Notes: generated from the sequence alone by a model not told the origin. DNA of 64,000 nucleotides from Eubacterium sulci ATCC 35585 (GCA_001189495.1 CP012068.1:992001-1056000), one strand, 5' to 3'. Numbered from the stretch's first letter, positions 27,707 through 36,968 are shown. Numbers and translations: made by a program.

Positions 27707-30220
27707 TTATGCTGAACAGCTATCGCAATCCTCTGGATCAAGCGCTTTAGATCTTACGTAGTAAACAGTCTTAACGCCCTCTTCCCATGCTAGTATATAT
27801 AGGTTCAGAAGCTGACTCATCTTGTAGTCATTAGTTATCCAGAAGTTAAAGCTCTGCGCCTGATCAATATGTCTCTGGCGTATACCTGCAGCTCTTACTG
27901 ACCATGTCTGGTCAATGTAGTGAGCCTGCTTGTAGTACCAGTATGTAGCCATTGAAAGTTCTGGAGCAACTCTAGGTAAGATAGCACCCTTCTTTTCTTC
28001 AAGGAAGAATCTATTCATAACTGGGTCAAGTCCAGCTGTTGTACCTATCAAAATTGAAGTTGAGCTTGTAGGTGCAGTTGCCATTATCCAAGCATTTCTG
28101 ATTCCATTCTCAGCAACACTAGCCTTTAGCTTTTGCCATCTCTCTGAGTTATATTCTCTGCGATCAAAGTACTTTCCGTCTTGCCACTCACTTCCCTCAA
28201 ATAAGCTATATGAACCCCTCTCCTTGGCAAGCTCATTGCTCGCCTTTACTGCAGCATATCCTATGTCCTCAAATACCTTATCTGCAAATGCGAGGTGTTC
28301 CTCTGATTCCCACTTAATTCTATTCTTAGCTAGCATGTGATGGTAACCTGAAACTCCAAGACCTATAGCTCTGTATTTCTGGTTTGTAAGCTTAGCATCG
28401 TTTATAGGATAGAAGTTCAAATCGATTACATTATCAAGAGCTCTGATTACAGTTGAAGTAATGTCCTCTAGCTCCTTATTGTCGTGAACGTTTATATTTC
28501 CTAAGCAAAGTGATGCGAGATTGCACACGACGAAGTCTCCTGGCTTGGTTCTTGTTACAATTACCTCATCGCCCTCGTGAGTTTCTACTGTTGTGCTTAC
28601 AATCTCAGCTTCACTCATGTTCTGAGCAATCTCAGTACAGAGGTTTGAACAGTAAATCATACCCTTGTGCTTGTTAGGATTCATTCTATTTACTGTATCA
28701 CGATAGAAAGCAAATGGTGTTCCAGTCTCAACCGCTGACTTAAGAATTAGCTTTACAAGTTCCTTAAGCCCGATTACTCTCTTGGATATTCTAACGTCAT
28801 TTACACAATCCCAATAACGCTTCTCCCATTCTTCACCAAAGGAATCCTCTAGGCAGTAACCCTTTATCTGCATGATATCATGTGGGTCCATTAGGTACCA
28901 ATCCTGGTTTAGGTTTTCCTTAGCAAGTCTCCAGAAAAGGTCTGGATAGCAAACAGCTGGAAATACATCGTGAGCCTTCATTCTGTCATCACCGTTGTTT
29001 GTTCTTAGCTGCAAGAATTCAGGAAGATCCTTATGCCATGCATCTAGGTAAACTGCAACAGCACCCTGTCTCATACCTAGCTGATCTACTGCAACAGCTG
29101 TGTCGTTAACAACTCTGATCCAGCGAATAACTCCACCGCTTGCTCCTTCGAAGCCTCTGATGCTTCCACCTCTAGATCTTACCTTACCAAAGTACATTCC
29201 CATGCCGCCGCCAAACTTGGAAACATCGGCGAACTTGGATACACTGCTGTAAATTCCATCAAGTGAATCAGGTACTGTATCAATAAAGCAGCTTGAAAGC
29301 TGATGATATGGCTTTCTTGCATTTGACTGGGTAGGTGTAGCCATTGTGACCTTCTGAAGGCTCATAATGTCGTAGAACTTTCTAACCCATGTCATTCTAT
29401 CCTCGCCTTCCTTCAGAGCAAGGTGAAGAGCTATACCTAGGTACATCTCCTGTGGTGATTCCAAAACAACATGTGAACGGTTATGAATCAAGTATCTGCT
29501 TATTAGAAGGTCTAGTCCTGCATATGTATATAGGTTATTGCGCTCATCATCGATGAACTCAAATGCCTCTTCTATTTCTTTCTTGCTGTAGCTATCTAGG
29601 ATATATTTTCCGTAAAGTCCCTCTGATGTCAAATAGCGAAGCTTCTCATAGAATGAAGTTAGACCGTAGTTTTCCTCGGTCTTCTTAAGCTCTCTGCTAA
29701 ATGTGTAGTAAAGAAGTCTACCTGCAATTTTCTCCCAATTAGGCTCCTCCTGTGTTGTAAGCTCAGCTGCTGACTTTGTCAAAAGCTCTAGTCTAGCATC
29801 TATAGTGCTATCAGGCTTCTGCATAGCAATATACTTAGCCTCAAGTCTTGTAAGGTCATAATGCTCATAGCTTGACTGAATTGAAGCAAGAACTGGAAGA
29901 AGGTTCTCGTCACCAATCTCTGCTACAAGAGCTTCTCTGATCTTACGCATCTCAGCTCTCTTCTCTCTATAAAGAATGTAGCTCTTAGCTGCATCAAAGC
30001 AACCATTAGCCATCATTACACGCTCAACTGCGTCCTGGATTTCCTCAACGCCAGCCTGCTCTCTATCTGCAAACTCTGCTTCAACCTGTCTAAGTAAATC
30101 TGCAATTAGATCAGCATCGTGCTCAACTCCGACAGATATAAACGCTTTTTCCATTGCCTTAACAATCTTATCCCCTGAATAGCGTTCCTCTGCCATACTC
30201 CTTTTAATTATTGTTTTCAT
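27707..30220 (-). CDS. nrdA: Class I ribonucleotide reductase, large (alpha) subunit
   Basis: Reduces ribonucleoside diphosphates to deoxyribonucleotides. Of 837 residues, about 1-90 form an ATP-cone (IIKRSMAEERYSGDKIVKAME) for allosteric control of activity. The catalytic core includes NARKPYHQLSSCFIDTV, GGGMGMYFGKVRSRG, SNLCTEI and TAPTSSTSILIGTTAGLDPV. The tail ends with a C-x-x-C pair (CDSC) that re-reduces the active site. The open frame begins at 30262, but AGGAG lies 9 bases before ATG 30220. Two NrdR boxes lie upstream. Confidence 0.96.
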   Translation of the reverse strand: MKTIIKRSMAEERYSGDKIVKAMEKAFISVGVEHDADLIADLLRQVEAEFADREQAGVEEIQDAVERVMMANGCFDAAKSYILYREKRAEMRKIREALVAEIGDENLLPVLASIQSSYEHYDLTRLEAKYIAMQKPDSTIDARLELLTKSAAELTTQEEPNWEKIAGRLLYYTFSRELKKTEENYGLTSFYEKLRYLTSEGLYGKYILDSYSKKEIEEAFEFIDDERNNLYTYAGLDLLISRYLIHNRSHVVLESPQEMYLGIALHLALKEGEDRMTWVRKFYDIMSLQKVTMATPTQSNARKPYHQLSSCFIDTVPDSLDGIYSSVSKFADVSKFGGGMGMYFGKVRSRGGSIRGFEGASGGVIRWIRVVNDTAVAVDQLGMRQGAVAVYLDAWHKDLPEFLQLRTNNGDDRMKAHDVFPAVCYPDLFWRLAKENLNQDWYLMDPHDIMQIKGYCLEDSFGEEWEKRYWDCVNDVRISKRVIGLKELVKLILKSAVETGTPFAFYRDTVNRMNPNKHKGMIYCSNLCTEIAQNMSEAEIVSTTVETHEGDEVIVTRTKPGDFVVCNLASLCLGNINVHDNKELEDITSTVIRALDNVIDLNFYPINDAKLTNQKYRAIGLGVSGYHHMLAKNRIKWESEEHLAFADKVFEDIGYAAVKASNELAKERGSYSLFEGSEWQDGKYFDRREYNSERWQKLKASVAENGIRNAWIMATAPTSSTSILIGTTAGLDPVMNRFFLEEKKGAILPRVAPELSMATYWYYKQAHYIDQTWSVRAAGIRQRHIDQAQSFNFWITNDYKMSQLLNLYILAWEEGVKTVYYVRSKALDPEDCDSCSA

Positions 30221-30255
30221 CAAAAAAATCTCCTGACTATTGAATACATAAAAAT

Positions 30256-30298
30256 ACAACATATATTGTTGTTACCGTAATAGTATACCCTATATATG
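30256..30298 (-). promoter_or_regulatory. Tandem NrdR boxes at the nrdA promoter
   Basis: Two sites match the NrdR consensus (acaCwATATATwGtgt type): ACAACA-N5-TGTTGT at 30256-30272 (core CATATATTG) and a CTATATATG core at 30290-30298. Core centres are 30 bases apart, about three helical turns, the usual NrdR arrangement. Box 2 overlaps the promoter, and box 1 lies downstream of the start of transcription. Confidence 0.8.
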
Positions 30299-30310
30299 CT
30301 AAAATGTCGC
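30282..30310 (-). promoter_or_regulatory. Promoter of nrdAB
   Basis: On the minus strand, GCGACA (30310-30305) and TATACT (30287-30282) are 17 bases apart; the spacer contains the upstream NrdR box. Confidence 0.6.
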
Positions 30311-30323
30311 CTATTATTTTAAA

Positions 30324-30367
30324 TAAAAGCCAAGTTTTTGCAATGTTTTTTTGCAATAAACTTGGCT
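30324..30367 (-). terminator. Terminator of the DXS-like gene
   Basis: A 10-base stem (30328-30337 with 30358-30367), with an internal TTGCAA-type dyad in the loop, is followed on the minus strand by TTTT at 30327-30324. It lies between the DXS-like stop and the nrdA promoter. Confidence 0.75.
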
Positions 30368-30396
30368 CAAAAATCTCGTTGTTGAAAATACAAGCG

Positions 30397-32163
30397 TTAA
30401 AGCGATAGCATCTCTTTTATGTCATTTAAAATTGACTCATCATCCATGCCAAGCTCCTTCAAAAGTGCTTTAGCATTGTATCTATCGTAGAACTTTTTCT
30501 CTAGTCCATAGTTTTTAACCTTAAGATTACTGGTTCCTAAATGCGAAGCTATCTTCTGTCCAAAACCACCAGCAAGAATACCATCTTCAAGCGTTATAAC
30601 TAGCTTGTGAGTCTCTGCTAATGAGTCTAATAGTTCTTTATCAATACCAGATGCAAATCTCGGATTTATCAAAGTAGGTCTAAATCCGTATTTCTCTTCT
30701 ACAGCCTTAGCAAGTCCTTCGCCCTTTTGGTAGAAACCCCCTAGCCCTATGATTGCAAGCTTTTCACCCTTTTGAGTAAGCTCGAATTTATCCAGTTCTC
30801 CAATGCTAAGAATCTGTTCTCTACTGTTTACTTCATTTCCTGGCATCAAAATCATTACAGGATGCTCTCTTTGATCTACCGACCAATCAAGAGCCGAAAG
30901 TAGCTCTTCCTTTGATGACGGTGAGATTATTACTAGGTTAGGAATATTTGAAAACTCAGCAATTCCGAAGATCCCTAGATGAGTCACATCTCTCATGCTA
31001 GCAAATGAAGCTGATGTAAGGAGAATTGTTATAGGTAAGCTATTTATACAAATATCGTGAGATATCTGGTCATATGCTCTTTGCATAAAGGTTACACTAG
31101 TAAATACCAAAGGCTTAGCGCCTGCCTTTGCTGCACCTCCAGCCATTGCTATAGACTGCTCTTCAGCAATTCCAACATCGACAAACTGATCTCCTAGTGC
31201 AATTCTATCTTCCTTAGATAAATCTAAACAACCAGGCATATTAGGTGTAATAACCATAAATGAACTGTCAGCCTTTGCCTTATTAATCACGTATTCTCTA
31301 GCTAAATCGCTATATTCTGGTTCATCGCTCCATTCAACTTTAAGCTTTCCTGTCTCTCTATCAAAAGGAAGTGTCCAGTGCCAATTTTCGCGGTCTTTTT
31401 CGGCAATCTCATAACCCTTTCCTTTGATAGTATTTATATGCATAACTATTGGATGATCTATATCCTTTAGTTTCTCAAATGCTTCTATCATTTTTGCTAT
31501 GTCATTACCGTCCTCGACATAAACATAGTCTAGACCGAAAGCTCTAAATATATTATTTTCTGACTCTCCTTGTGTCTTCCTAAGCTCTGAAAGACTTTTA
31601 TATATTCCACCATGTGTTTCAGAAATCGACTGCTGATTATCATTCACAACAATTATTAGATTTGATTCAATTTCTGAGCCAGCAACATTTAGACCTTCTA
31701 GAGCTTCTCCTCCAGATAAAGAACCATCTCCAATAATAGCTATAACATTTTCCTTCCTTCCGAGGATGTCTCTAGCCTTAGCAAGCCCTGTGGCAAGTGA
31801 AATAGAAGTCGACGTATGCCCTATATTAAACAGGTCATGCTCGCTCTCTTCTGGATTAGTATAGCCAGAGTCATCACCAAAATGCTCATCACAAATATAG
31901 CCTTCTTTTCTTCCAGTTAACATCTTATGTGGATACGACTGGTGAGATACGTCAAAAACAATCTTATCCTTAGGCGAATTAAAGACATAGTGTAGGGCAA
32001 TTTCAGCTTCAACCATACCGAAATTAGGTCCGCAATGTCCGCCTATCTTTGTTAGCCTATTAAAAAGAGCTTCTCTTATATCTTCTGCAAGATTCTCTAG
32101 CTCCTTGATGTTTAATTTTTTGACATCCTCTGGTCCATTTATTTTATTTAGTATTTCGTACAT
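30397..32163 (-). CDS. DXS-like thiamine-diphosphate enzyme (divergent 1-deoxy-D-xylulose-5-phosphate synthase family)
   Basis: The 588-residue protein has the transketolase/DXS layout. The TPP-binding half has GGHCGPNFGMVEAEIALHYV, DVSHQSYPHKMLTGR, IGDGSLSGGEALEGLN and NDNQQSIS. The pyrimidine half has VGIAEEQSIAMAGG with the catalytic glutamate. It differs from standard DXS (about 620 residues): GGHLGSxLG is GGHCGPNFG, DVGHQ is DVSHQ, and the DRAGLVGxDGxTHxG motif is replaced by TSASFASMRDVTHLG. It may be a paralogue with altered substrate; no other isoprenoid gene is near. Start ATG 32163 follows GAGGGG; the open frame runs to 32178. Confidence 0.8.
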   Translation of the reverse strand: MYEILNKINGPEDVKKLNIKELENLAEDIREALFNRLTKIGGHCGPNFGMVEAEIALHYVFNSPKDKIVFDVSHQSYPHKMLTGRKEGYICDEHFGDDSGYTNPEESEHDLFNIGHTSTSISLATGLAKARDILGRKENVIAIIGDGSLSGGEALEGLNVAGSEIESNLIIVVNDNQQSISETHGGIYKSLSELRKTQGESENNIFRAFGLDYVYVEDGNDIAKMIEAFEKLKDIDHPIVMHINTIKGKGYEIAEKDRENWHWTLPFDRETGKLKVEWSDEPEYSDLAREYVINKAKADSSFMVITPNMPGCLDLSKEDRIALGDQFVDVGIAEEQSIAMAGGAAKAGAKPLVFTSVTFMQRAYDQISHDICINSLPITILLTSASFASMRDVTHLGIFGIAEFSNIPNLVIISPSSKEELLSALDWSVDQREHPVMILMPGNEVNSREQILSIGELDKFELTQKGEKLAIIGLGGFYQKGEGLAKAVEEKYGFRPTLINPRFASGIDKELLDSLAETHKLVITLEDGILAGGFGQKIASHLGTSNLKVKNYGLEKKFYDRYNAKALLKELGMDDESILNDIKEMLSL

Positions 32164-32199
32164 TATTTCCCCTCTCAATCAAAGGTTTTGCTCTAAACC

Positions 32200-32757
32200 C
32201 TATAACTCAAATATAACCCCTATAAAACCTGATAATACTATAAGCACTATTGGATGTGGTTTCTTCCAAAGGTGAAGCGCAAGCACAAATCCTGCTAATG
32301 CAAGAGATGGCCACCTTACAAATTCGGTAATCGCTCCTGTATTACCAAAGTTAAATATTGAAATTTCTATGACGCTGAAAGCTGCTGCAAATATAAGCCC
32401 CGTTGAAGCAGCTCTAAGTCCATACATAGAATCCTGAACAAGCTTTGATTCCTTAAATTTATTTAATAGCTTTGATACAATTATTATAACTATAAACGAA
32501 GGTGCAACTATTGCTATAGGACCAAGAACAGCGCCTAAAATACCAAATTGCATGTAGCCTACATAGGTTGACATATTTATTCCAGTAGGTCCTGGAGTAC
32601 TTTGTGCAATAGCCACCATATTAGCAACATCCCCTGCAGTGTACCATCCAGTTTTTCGCCCTATTTCATATAGAAACGGAAGAGTTGCAAGTCCTCCGCC
32701 TATTGAAAACAAGCCTGTTGTAAAGAAATAGTAAATTAGTAGTGGTAACTGTTTCAT
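32200..32757 (-). CDS. Chromate transporter (CHR) family, short-chain subunit 2
   Basis: The 185-residue, five- to six-helix protein has the CHR half-domain: FFTTGLFSIGGGLATLPFLYE and AIAQSTPGPTGINMSTYVGY. Its ATG at 32757 directly follows the stop of the other subunit gene. Short-chain CHR pairs work together as one exporter, known for chromate/sulfate exchange in some species; the natural substrate here is unknown. Confidence 0.9.
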   Translation of the reverse strand: MKQLPLLIYYFFTTGLFSIGGGLATLPFLYEIGRKTGWYTAGDVANMVAIAQSTPGPTGINMSTYVGYMQFGILGAVLGPIAIVAPSFIVIIIVSKLLNKFKESKLVQDSMYGLRAASTGLIFAAAFSVIEISIFNFGNTGAITEFVRWPSLALAGFVLALHLWKKPHPIVLIVLSGFIGVIFEL

Positions 32758-33306
32758 CTACTTCACCTGCCTTTTGGCTTTGATGAGCTGAAAAACAACC
32801 CCTATAAGCCCAGCTGCAATAACTAGTATTACTGGTGAAGTTATCTTAAGAATGGCTAAAACAGCTGTCGCAACAAAGATTATTGCTGTAAAAACATCTA
32901 TAACTGACTTCTTACCCATATTATACACAGCAATCAAAATCAGAACGCATACACAGGCTCTAATTCCATTAAATGCATGTATAACGACTGGTAAATCCGC
33001 AAAATTTGTCAAAAAAGCTGCAATTATACTTATTATTACTATTGAAGGAAAAATAACTCCAAGTGTAGCGACCATTCCTCCTAAAATACCTGCCTTTTTA
33101 TATCCTATAAAAGTCGCGGTATTAACTGCAATAACACCTGGGGTAATTTGACCAATAGTAAAATAATCTAAAACTTCCTCGTCGCTAGCCCATCCTCTTC
33201 TATCGACTATTTCTTTTTGTATAAGTGGTAGCATTGCATATCCACCGCCAAATGTAAAGCCACCTATTCGCATAAATGATGTAAAAAGCTCTACCAAAAT
33301 CTTCAA
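32758..33306 (-). CDS. Chromate transporter (CHR) family, short-chain subunit 1
   Basis: The CHR half-domain shows MRIGGFTFGGGYAMLPLIQKEI and FTIGQITPGVIAVNTATFIGY. The frame can begin at GTG 33318, but TTG 33306 has the better spaced GAGGTG site, giving 182 residues. Its stop abuts the start of subunit 2. The DMT exporter gene ends 18 bases upstream of this start, so three transporter genes may share one transcript. Confidence 0.88.
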   Translation of the reverse strand: MKILVELFTSFMRIGGFTFGGGYAMLPLIQKEIVDRRGWASDEEVLDYFTIGQITPGVIAVNTATFIGYKKAGILGGMVATLGVIFPSIVIISIIAAFLTNFADLPVVIHAFNGIRACVCVLILIAVYNMGKKSVIDVFTAIIFVATAVLAILKITSPVILVIAAGLIGVVFQLIKAKRQVK

Positions 33307-33324
33307 TGTATGTATCACCTCAAT

Positions 33325-34215
33325 TTAGTCCTGTACATCCTTTGATTTAGATTTAAAAAAAGGAATATCCACTTCCATCAAAATAAGACTTATAACCATC
33401 AAAACCATACCAACATAGCTTCTAGGTCTAAGTATCTCATTTGCAAACACAAATGCAATTACAGAGGCAAATACTGGCTCTAGAGTAAAAATAAGACCTA
33501 CATGACTAGCTGTTGTATACTTCTGCTGTATAGCCTGGACAACAAATGCAATACCTGTGCAAAATAGGCCTAGAAAAAGTGCTGCTACCCATACTGACGT
33601 TGACTGAGGCAAGCGAGGTTTCTCAATAATAAATGATAAAATCAAAGTTACAATAGCAACAAAGGCAAGCTCAAAAACACCCATATTAAGGGCATCTACC
33701 CCTTCCGTTTTCACAGCCTTCTCAGTAATAATTAAATCTATAGCATAGCATAAAGGTACACCAAGAGAAATTATATCTCCTGATCTAGGTTTAAGTGTAT
33801 CGCTAAGTGTCAGAAGCGCAAGTCCAAAAACACATAGGATAAGACAGGCTAATAGCTTCTTAGATGGTTTTATCCCCTTGAATACAAATTCAAGCAAAGG
33901 TGTAAAAGCAACTGGAAGTGCACAAATGAACGCTGCGTTAGAAAGCGAAGTTCTTGATATTCCATATGCATATGAAATATATGTTCCCGTCAAAGCAATG
34001 CCTATTAAAATGCTGTATTTAATCGTGACTAAGTTAACCTTAATTATTTTTTTGAAGAACACTACTCCTAAAATCAAAAATGCAGAAATAAAGCGAAACG
34101 CATTTAGAAACATAGGTGGCATTTCTTTCATGCACAAATCAGTAAGATAATATGTTGAGCCCCAAAATCCTGTTATTATTACAAAAAGTAAATCGGCTCT
34201 CTTCTGTTTACTCAA
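33325..34215 (-). CDS. DMT-superfamily (EamA) metabolite exporter
   Basis: The 296-residue protein has ten membrane helices in two EamA repeats (about residues 8-140 and 150-285). The family marks are FWGSTYYLTD in the first helix, FRFISAFLIL, and TLEPVFASVIAF near the end. EamA proteins export amino acids, nucleotides or similar metabolites. Translation starts at a TTG (34215) after GAGGG and overlaps the stop of the NimA-like gene by four bases (TTGA). Confidence 0.9.
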   Translation of the reverse strand: MSKQKRADLLFVIITGFWGSTYYLTDLCMKEMPPMFLNAFRFISAFLILGVVFFKKIIKVNLVTIKYSILIGIALTGTYISYAYGISRTSLSNAAFICALPVAFTPLLEFVFKGIKPSKKLLACLILCVFGLALLTLSDTLKPRSGDIISLGVPLCYAIDLIITEKAVKTEGVDALNMGVFELAFVAIVTLILSFIIEKPRLPQSTSVWVAALFLGLFCTGIAFVVQAIQQKYTTASHVGLIFTLEPVFASVIAFVFANEILRPRSYVGMVLMVISLILMEVDIPFFKSKSKDVQD

Positions 34216-34703
34216 TGGTCTTCCCTCTTCTTTACTTCTTTTCTCTTAGCAGTAAATTCCTCTACTACAAGCTTATATACGGCTGTACGCGGAATTGCAG
34301 CTGGATTAAACCAAGCTTTCTTGCCAGGATGATAGTGATCCATCAAAATTTCAAGTGCTTCGAATTTTTCTTTCTCGTCCTCTATCATCAAAATATGACC
34401 TTTTCCCATTACGCTCTCATATGCATAAGTACAATAACCTCTTTCCTCAAAATACTGAAGCTCATGATTGCAGTCCATTTCAAAGCTTGCTCTATTATCT
34501 TTTTCTATAAGCTGAAGCTTCTGACCTTCTAGCGCACTGTGAAAGTAAAAAGTCAGCTTTTCGTCTTCCACACTTACTCCAAAATTTAGAGGTAAAATAT
34601 ATGGATATCCGTCATTATTTAATGCAATTCGACATATATCACAGCGTTTGATTATATCATATATTTCCATAAAATCATTTATTTGTCTATCTTTACGTCT
34701 CAT
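34212..34703 (-). CDS. NimA-like flavoprotein (pyridoxamine 5'-phosphate oxidase-like)
   Basis: The 163-residue split-barrel protein has MRRKDRQINDFMEIYDIIKRCDICRIA at the N-terminus and YPYILPLNFGV next, as in the NimA/5-nitroimidazole reductase-like group of FMN proteins, followed by FYFHSALEGQKLQLI. Members bind FMN or haem; nitroimidazole resistance is known only for some. GGAG precedes ATG 34703. It is coupled by a 4-base overlap to the DMT exporter downstream. Confidence 0.85.
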   Translation of the reverse strand: MRRKDRQINDFMEIYDIIKRCDICRIALNNDGYPYILPLNFGVSVEDEKLTFYFHSALEGQKLQLIEKDNRASFEMDCNHELQYFEERGYCTYAYESVMGKGHILMIEDEKEKFEALEILMDHYHPGKKAWFNPAAIPRTAVYKLVVEEFTAKRKEVKKREDH

Positions 34704-34796
34704 AATTTCTCCATTCCTAGCTATATATATTTATCATTGAATTACTCTATAACATATATTCTACTCTAAAGTAATATAAAATCAAATTATTACATA

Positions 34797-34825
34797 AAAA
34801 AACGCTGAACTAAGTCAGCGTTTTT
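34797..34825. terminator. Terminator after the module-repeat surface protein gene
   Basis: Stem AAAAACGCTGA/TCAGCGTTTTT (34798-34808 with 34815-34825), loop of six. On the minus strand it is followed by T's and stops the surface-protein gene that ends at 34830. Confidence 0.92.
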
Positions 34826-34829
34826 GGAA

Positions 34830-36968
34830 CTATTTCTGTTTCTTTCTTCTATATATCATCCCAGCTACGATTCCAAGTCCAGCAAGTCCTGCTGCTGCAA
34901 GGTATAGCGGAAGGTTAGAAGTATCACCTGTGTTAGGCTTATTTGGTTTTACACTATCTGTATACTTTAGTGTGAAAGTAATATTGTTGTAATCAGTTGG
35001 CGCAATTGCATCTGCTCCCTCTGGTAACTGCTTTCCATTCCATTTAAAATCAAATCTTACAGCCTTGCCATTTGAGTTCATGATAGCCTTACCAGAAAAT
35101 GCTCCACTAACTTCACCCTTTACTGTATAGTTAGTATTTGGTTTTGCAGCTGAAGTAAATACAGCACCATCAAGCTTAACTTTTAGATTATCATCAACTG
35201 ACTTTATATCACGTGACAGATCATCGTAGTTAACATAAGTCTTTGCCAGTTTGATTGTTACAGTAACCTTATTTCCGGTTTTCTGTACATTTGTAATCTT
35301 GAATACACCCTTATCTCCCTCTAGAGTAGCTCTTGGTGTTGATGAAGTAAATTCCATCTCTGCAGGCAGTTCAAGACTTGATACAAATGTTGTGTCGATA
35401 TCGCTAAGCGTTACTTGATTTCCTAAAGGATTATTGTAGAAATTTTCTATAGCTGTCATTTTATCCTTAATAGGCTTTACATCAAGAAGTCCTGTAAACT
35501 CATGTTTTACATTCTTTTTGCTCACATAAACTGCATCGTGTTCTGTTTCGTTTCCGATGAGAATATCTCCCATCAAATCTTCTTCTGACTGCATTACAAC
35601 TTCTGCTGGAAGTGAATACTTAACTGTATATGTAATCTGATCCAAATCGTTTGGTGCAATAGCATCAGCTCCATTTGCTGACTGCTTTGCAGTCCATTTA
35701 TAATCAAAGTTAATTGTCTTATTAGCGGCATTTGTAGCCTTAGCTTTAAATGTTCCGCCTAAATAACCTGTCATAGTATAATTGGTATTAGGTGTAGCAG
35801 AATCAGAGAACTTAATTCCCTTAACTGTAACAGTTAGATTGTCATCCACACTGTTAATCGCTGTTGAAAGCATGTTATATGTAGTATAGCTTGCAGAATT
35901 CTTGAGTCCTAGCTTTATTTTGATCTTATCGTTATTTACATTCTGAGACTTTATTTCAAATATTCCGTTAGCACCTGTGAGTTCAACTGTAGGATTAGCA
36001 TCTTTAAACTCTAGTCCATTTGGAAGAGTTAACGAAGCTTCAAACTCTGTATCAAGATTCTCAATCGTTACCCCTGCTGCATATGCTGTCTGGAATGTAG
36101 TCTCAAGACGTCTCATCTCATCTTTAACAGGCTTAATATTAAGTACGCCTGTCATATCAAAAACTGCATCCTTAGATGTTGTCATTACACTGTCATGCTC
36201 TGTATCGGTACCTATTGTAAGGTCACCCTCTAGAAGACTATTTGTACCGTGATCTTCAGGAAAGCTTGGTGAATCTGGAAGTCCACCTGTAAATGGTACA
36301 TTTGCAATGTCTGTTACATATGTCTGAAGACCAAACTTAAGCGTAGCTGCAATCCCATTTGGATATGTTGAAAAATCGCCATTTGCTGTTATTTTCTCAC
36401 TTTCAAATTTTTCAGCTTCTGCCTTGCTATTTGCAGTAATTGAATATGGTATCTCAAGTTTTACTGTATGAGCATCTGGGTCAGCCTTATCCGCATTATA
36501 GAAATTTAAGATTCCTGCCCAGTTAACGTCCTTTAGATGTATCTTAAAGTTAACTGTTCTTCCATTAACAGTTGAATCAATGCGATTTCCGTCTATCATT
36601 GATGCAGTGTTTGTCTTTGTGATAGTACCAATATCGACATTCTCTGGAAAAGTCACATTATATTCTATGTATGCAATCTGATTCTTTCCATCCTTACCAT
36701 GAGGATAAAGTCCAGCATTAGCAGCAGTTTGCATCTCGCTTTCAAGTGCCCCTAGCACTCTAGTCATAGGTACATTTATTGTTACCTTTCCATTGTACTT
36801 AGCTTTATTTGCGGCTACATTTTCTACCGTTCCTTCTGATCTTACATACTGAGCTATAGGTAGTACTGTTGCGGCACTAGCTGGTATAGCCGTTACTAAC
36901 TGGCTTACAATCATAACAAATGCAATTGCAAGCACAAAGAGTTTTTTACCATGCGTTTCTGTTCTCAT
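34830..36968 (-). CDS. Cell-wall surface protein with three repeated modules and PNTGD sorting signal
   Basis: The 712-residue protein has a signal peptide (about residues 1-33, ending ASA). Residues about 240-465 and 466-670 are two copies of one module (each with GD-IGxxTEHD, an INSVDDNL/IKSVDDNL stretch, a PNTNYT stretch and an ending like ADAIAP); the first 240 residues hold a more diverged copy. The C-terminus has KPNTGD at about residue 676, a hydrophobic helix and the basic tail RRKKQK, a sortase sorting signal of the (x)PxTG type. I do not recognise the module; it looks like an all-beta adhesin stalk. ATG 36968 has GGAGG; the frame runs to 37004. Confidence 0.85.
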   Translation of the reverse strand: MRTETHGKKLFVLAIAFVMIVSQLVTAIPASAATVLPIAQYVRSEGTVENVAANKAKYNGKVTINVPMTRVLGALESEMQTAANAGLYPHGKDGKNQIAYIEYNVTFPENVDIGTITKTNTASMIDGNRIDSTVNGRTVNFKIHLKDVNWAGILNFYNADKADPDAHTVKLEIPYSITANSKAEAEKFESEKITANGDFSTYPNGIAATLKFGLQTYVTDIANVPFTGGLPDSPSFPEDHGTNSLLEGDLTIGTDTEHDSVMTTSKDAVFDMTGVLNIKPVKDEMRRLETTFQTAYAAGVTIENLDTEFEASLTLPNGLEFKDANPTVELTGANGIFEIKSQNVNNDKIKIKLGLKNSASYTTYNMLSTAINSVDDNLTVTVKGIKFSDSATPNTNYTMTGYLGGTFKAKATNAANKTINFDYKWTAKQSANGADAIAPNDLDQITYTVKYSLPAEVVMQSEEDLMGDILIGNETEHDAVYVSKKNVKHEFTGLLDVKPIKDKMTAIENFYNNPLGNQVTLSDIDTTFVSSLELPAEMEFTSSTPRATLEGDKGVFKITNVQKTGNKVTVTIKLAKTYVNYDDLSRDIKSVDDNLKVKLDGAVFTSAAKPNTNYTVKGEVSGAFSGKAIMNSNGKAVRFDFKWNGKQLPEGADAIAPTDYNNITFTLKYTDSVKPNKPNTGDTSNLPLYLAAAGLAGLGIVAGMIYRRKKQK

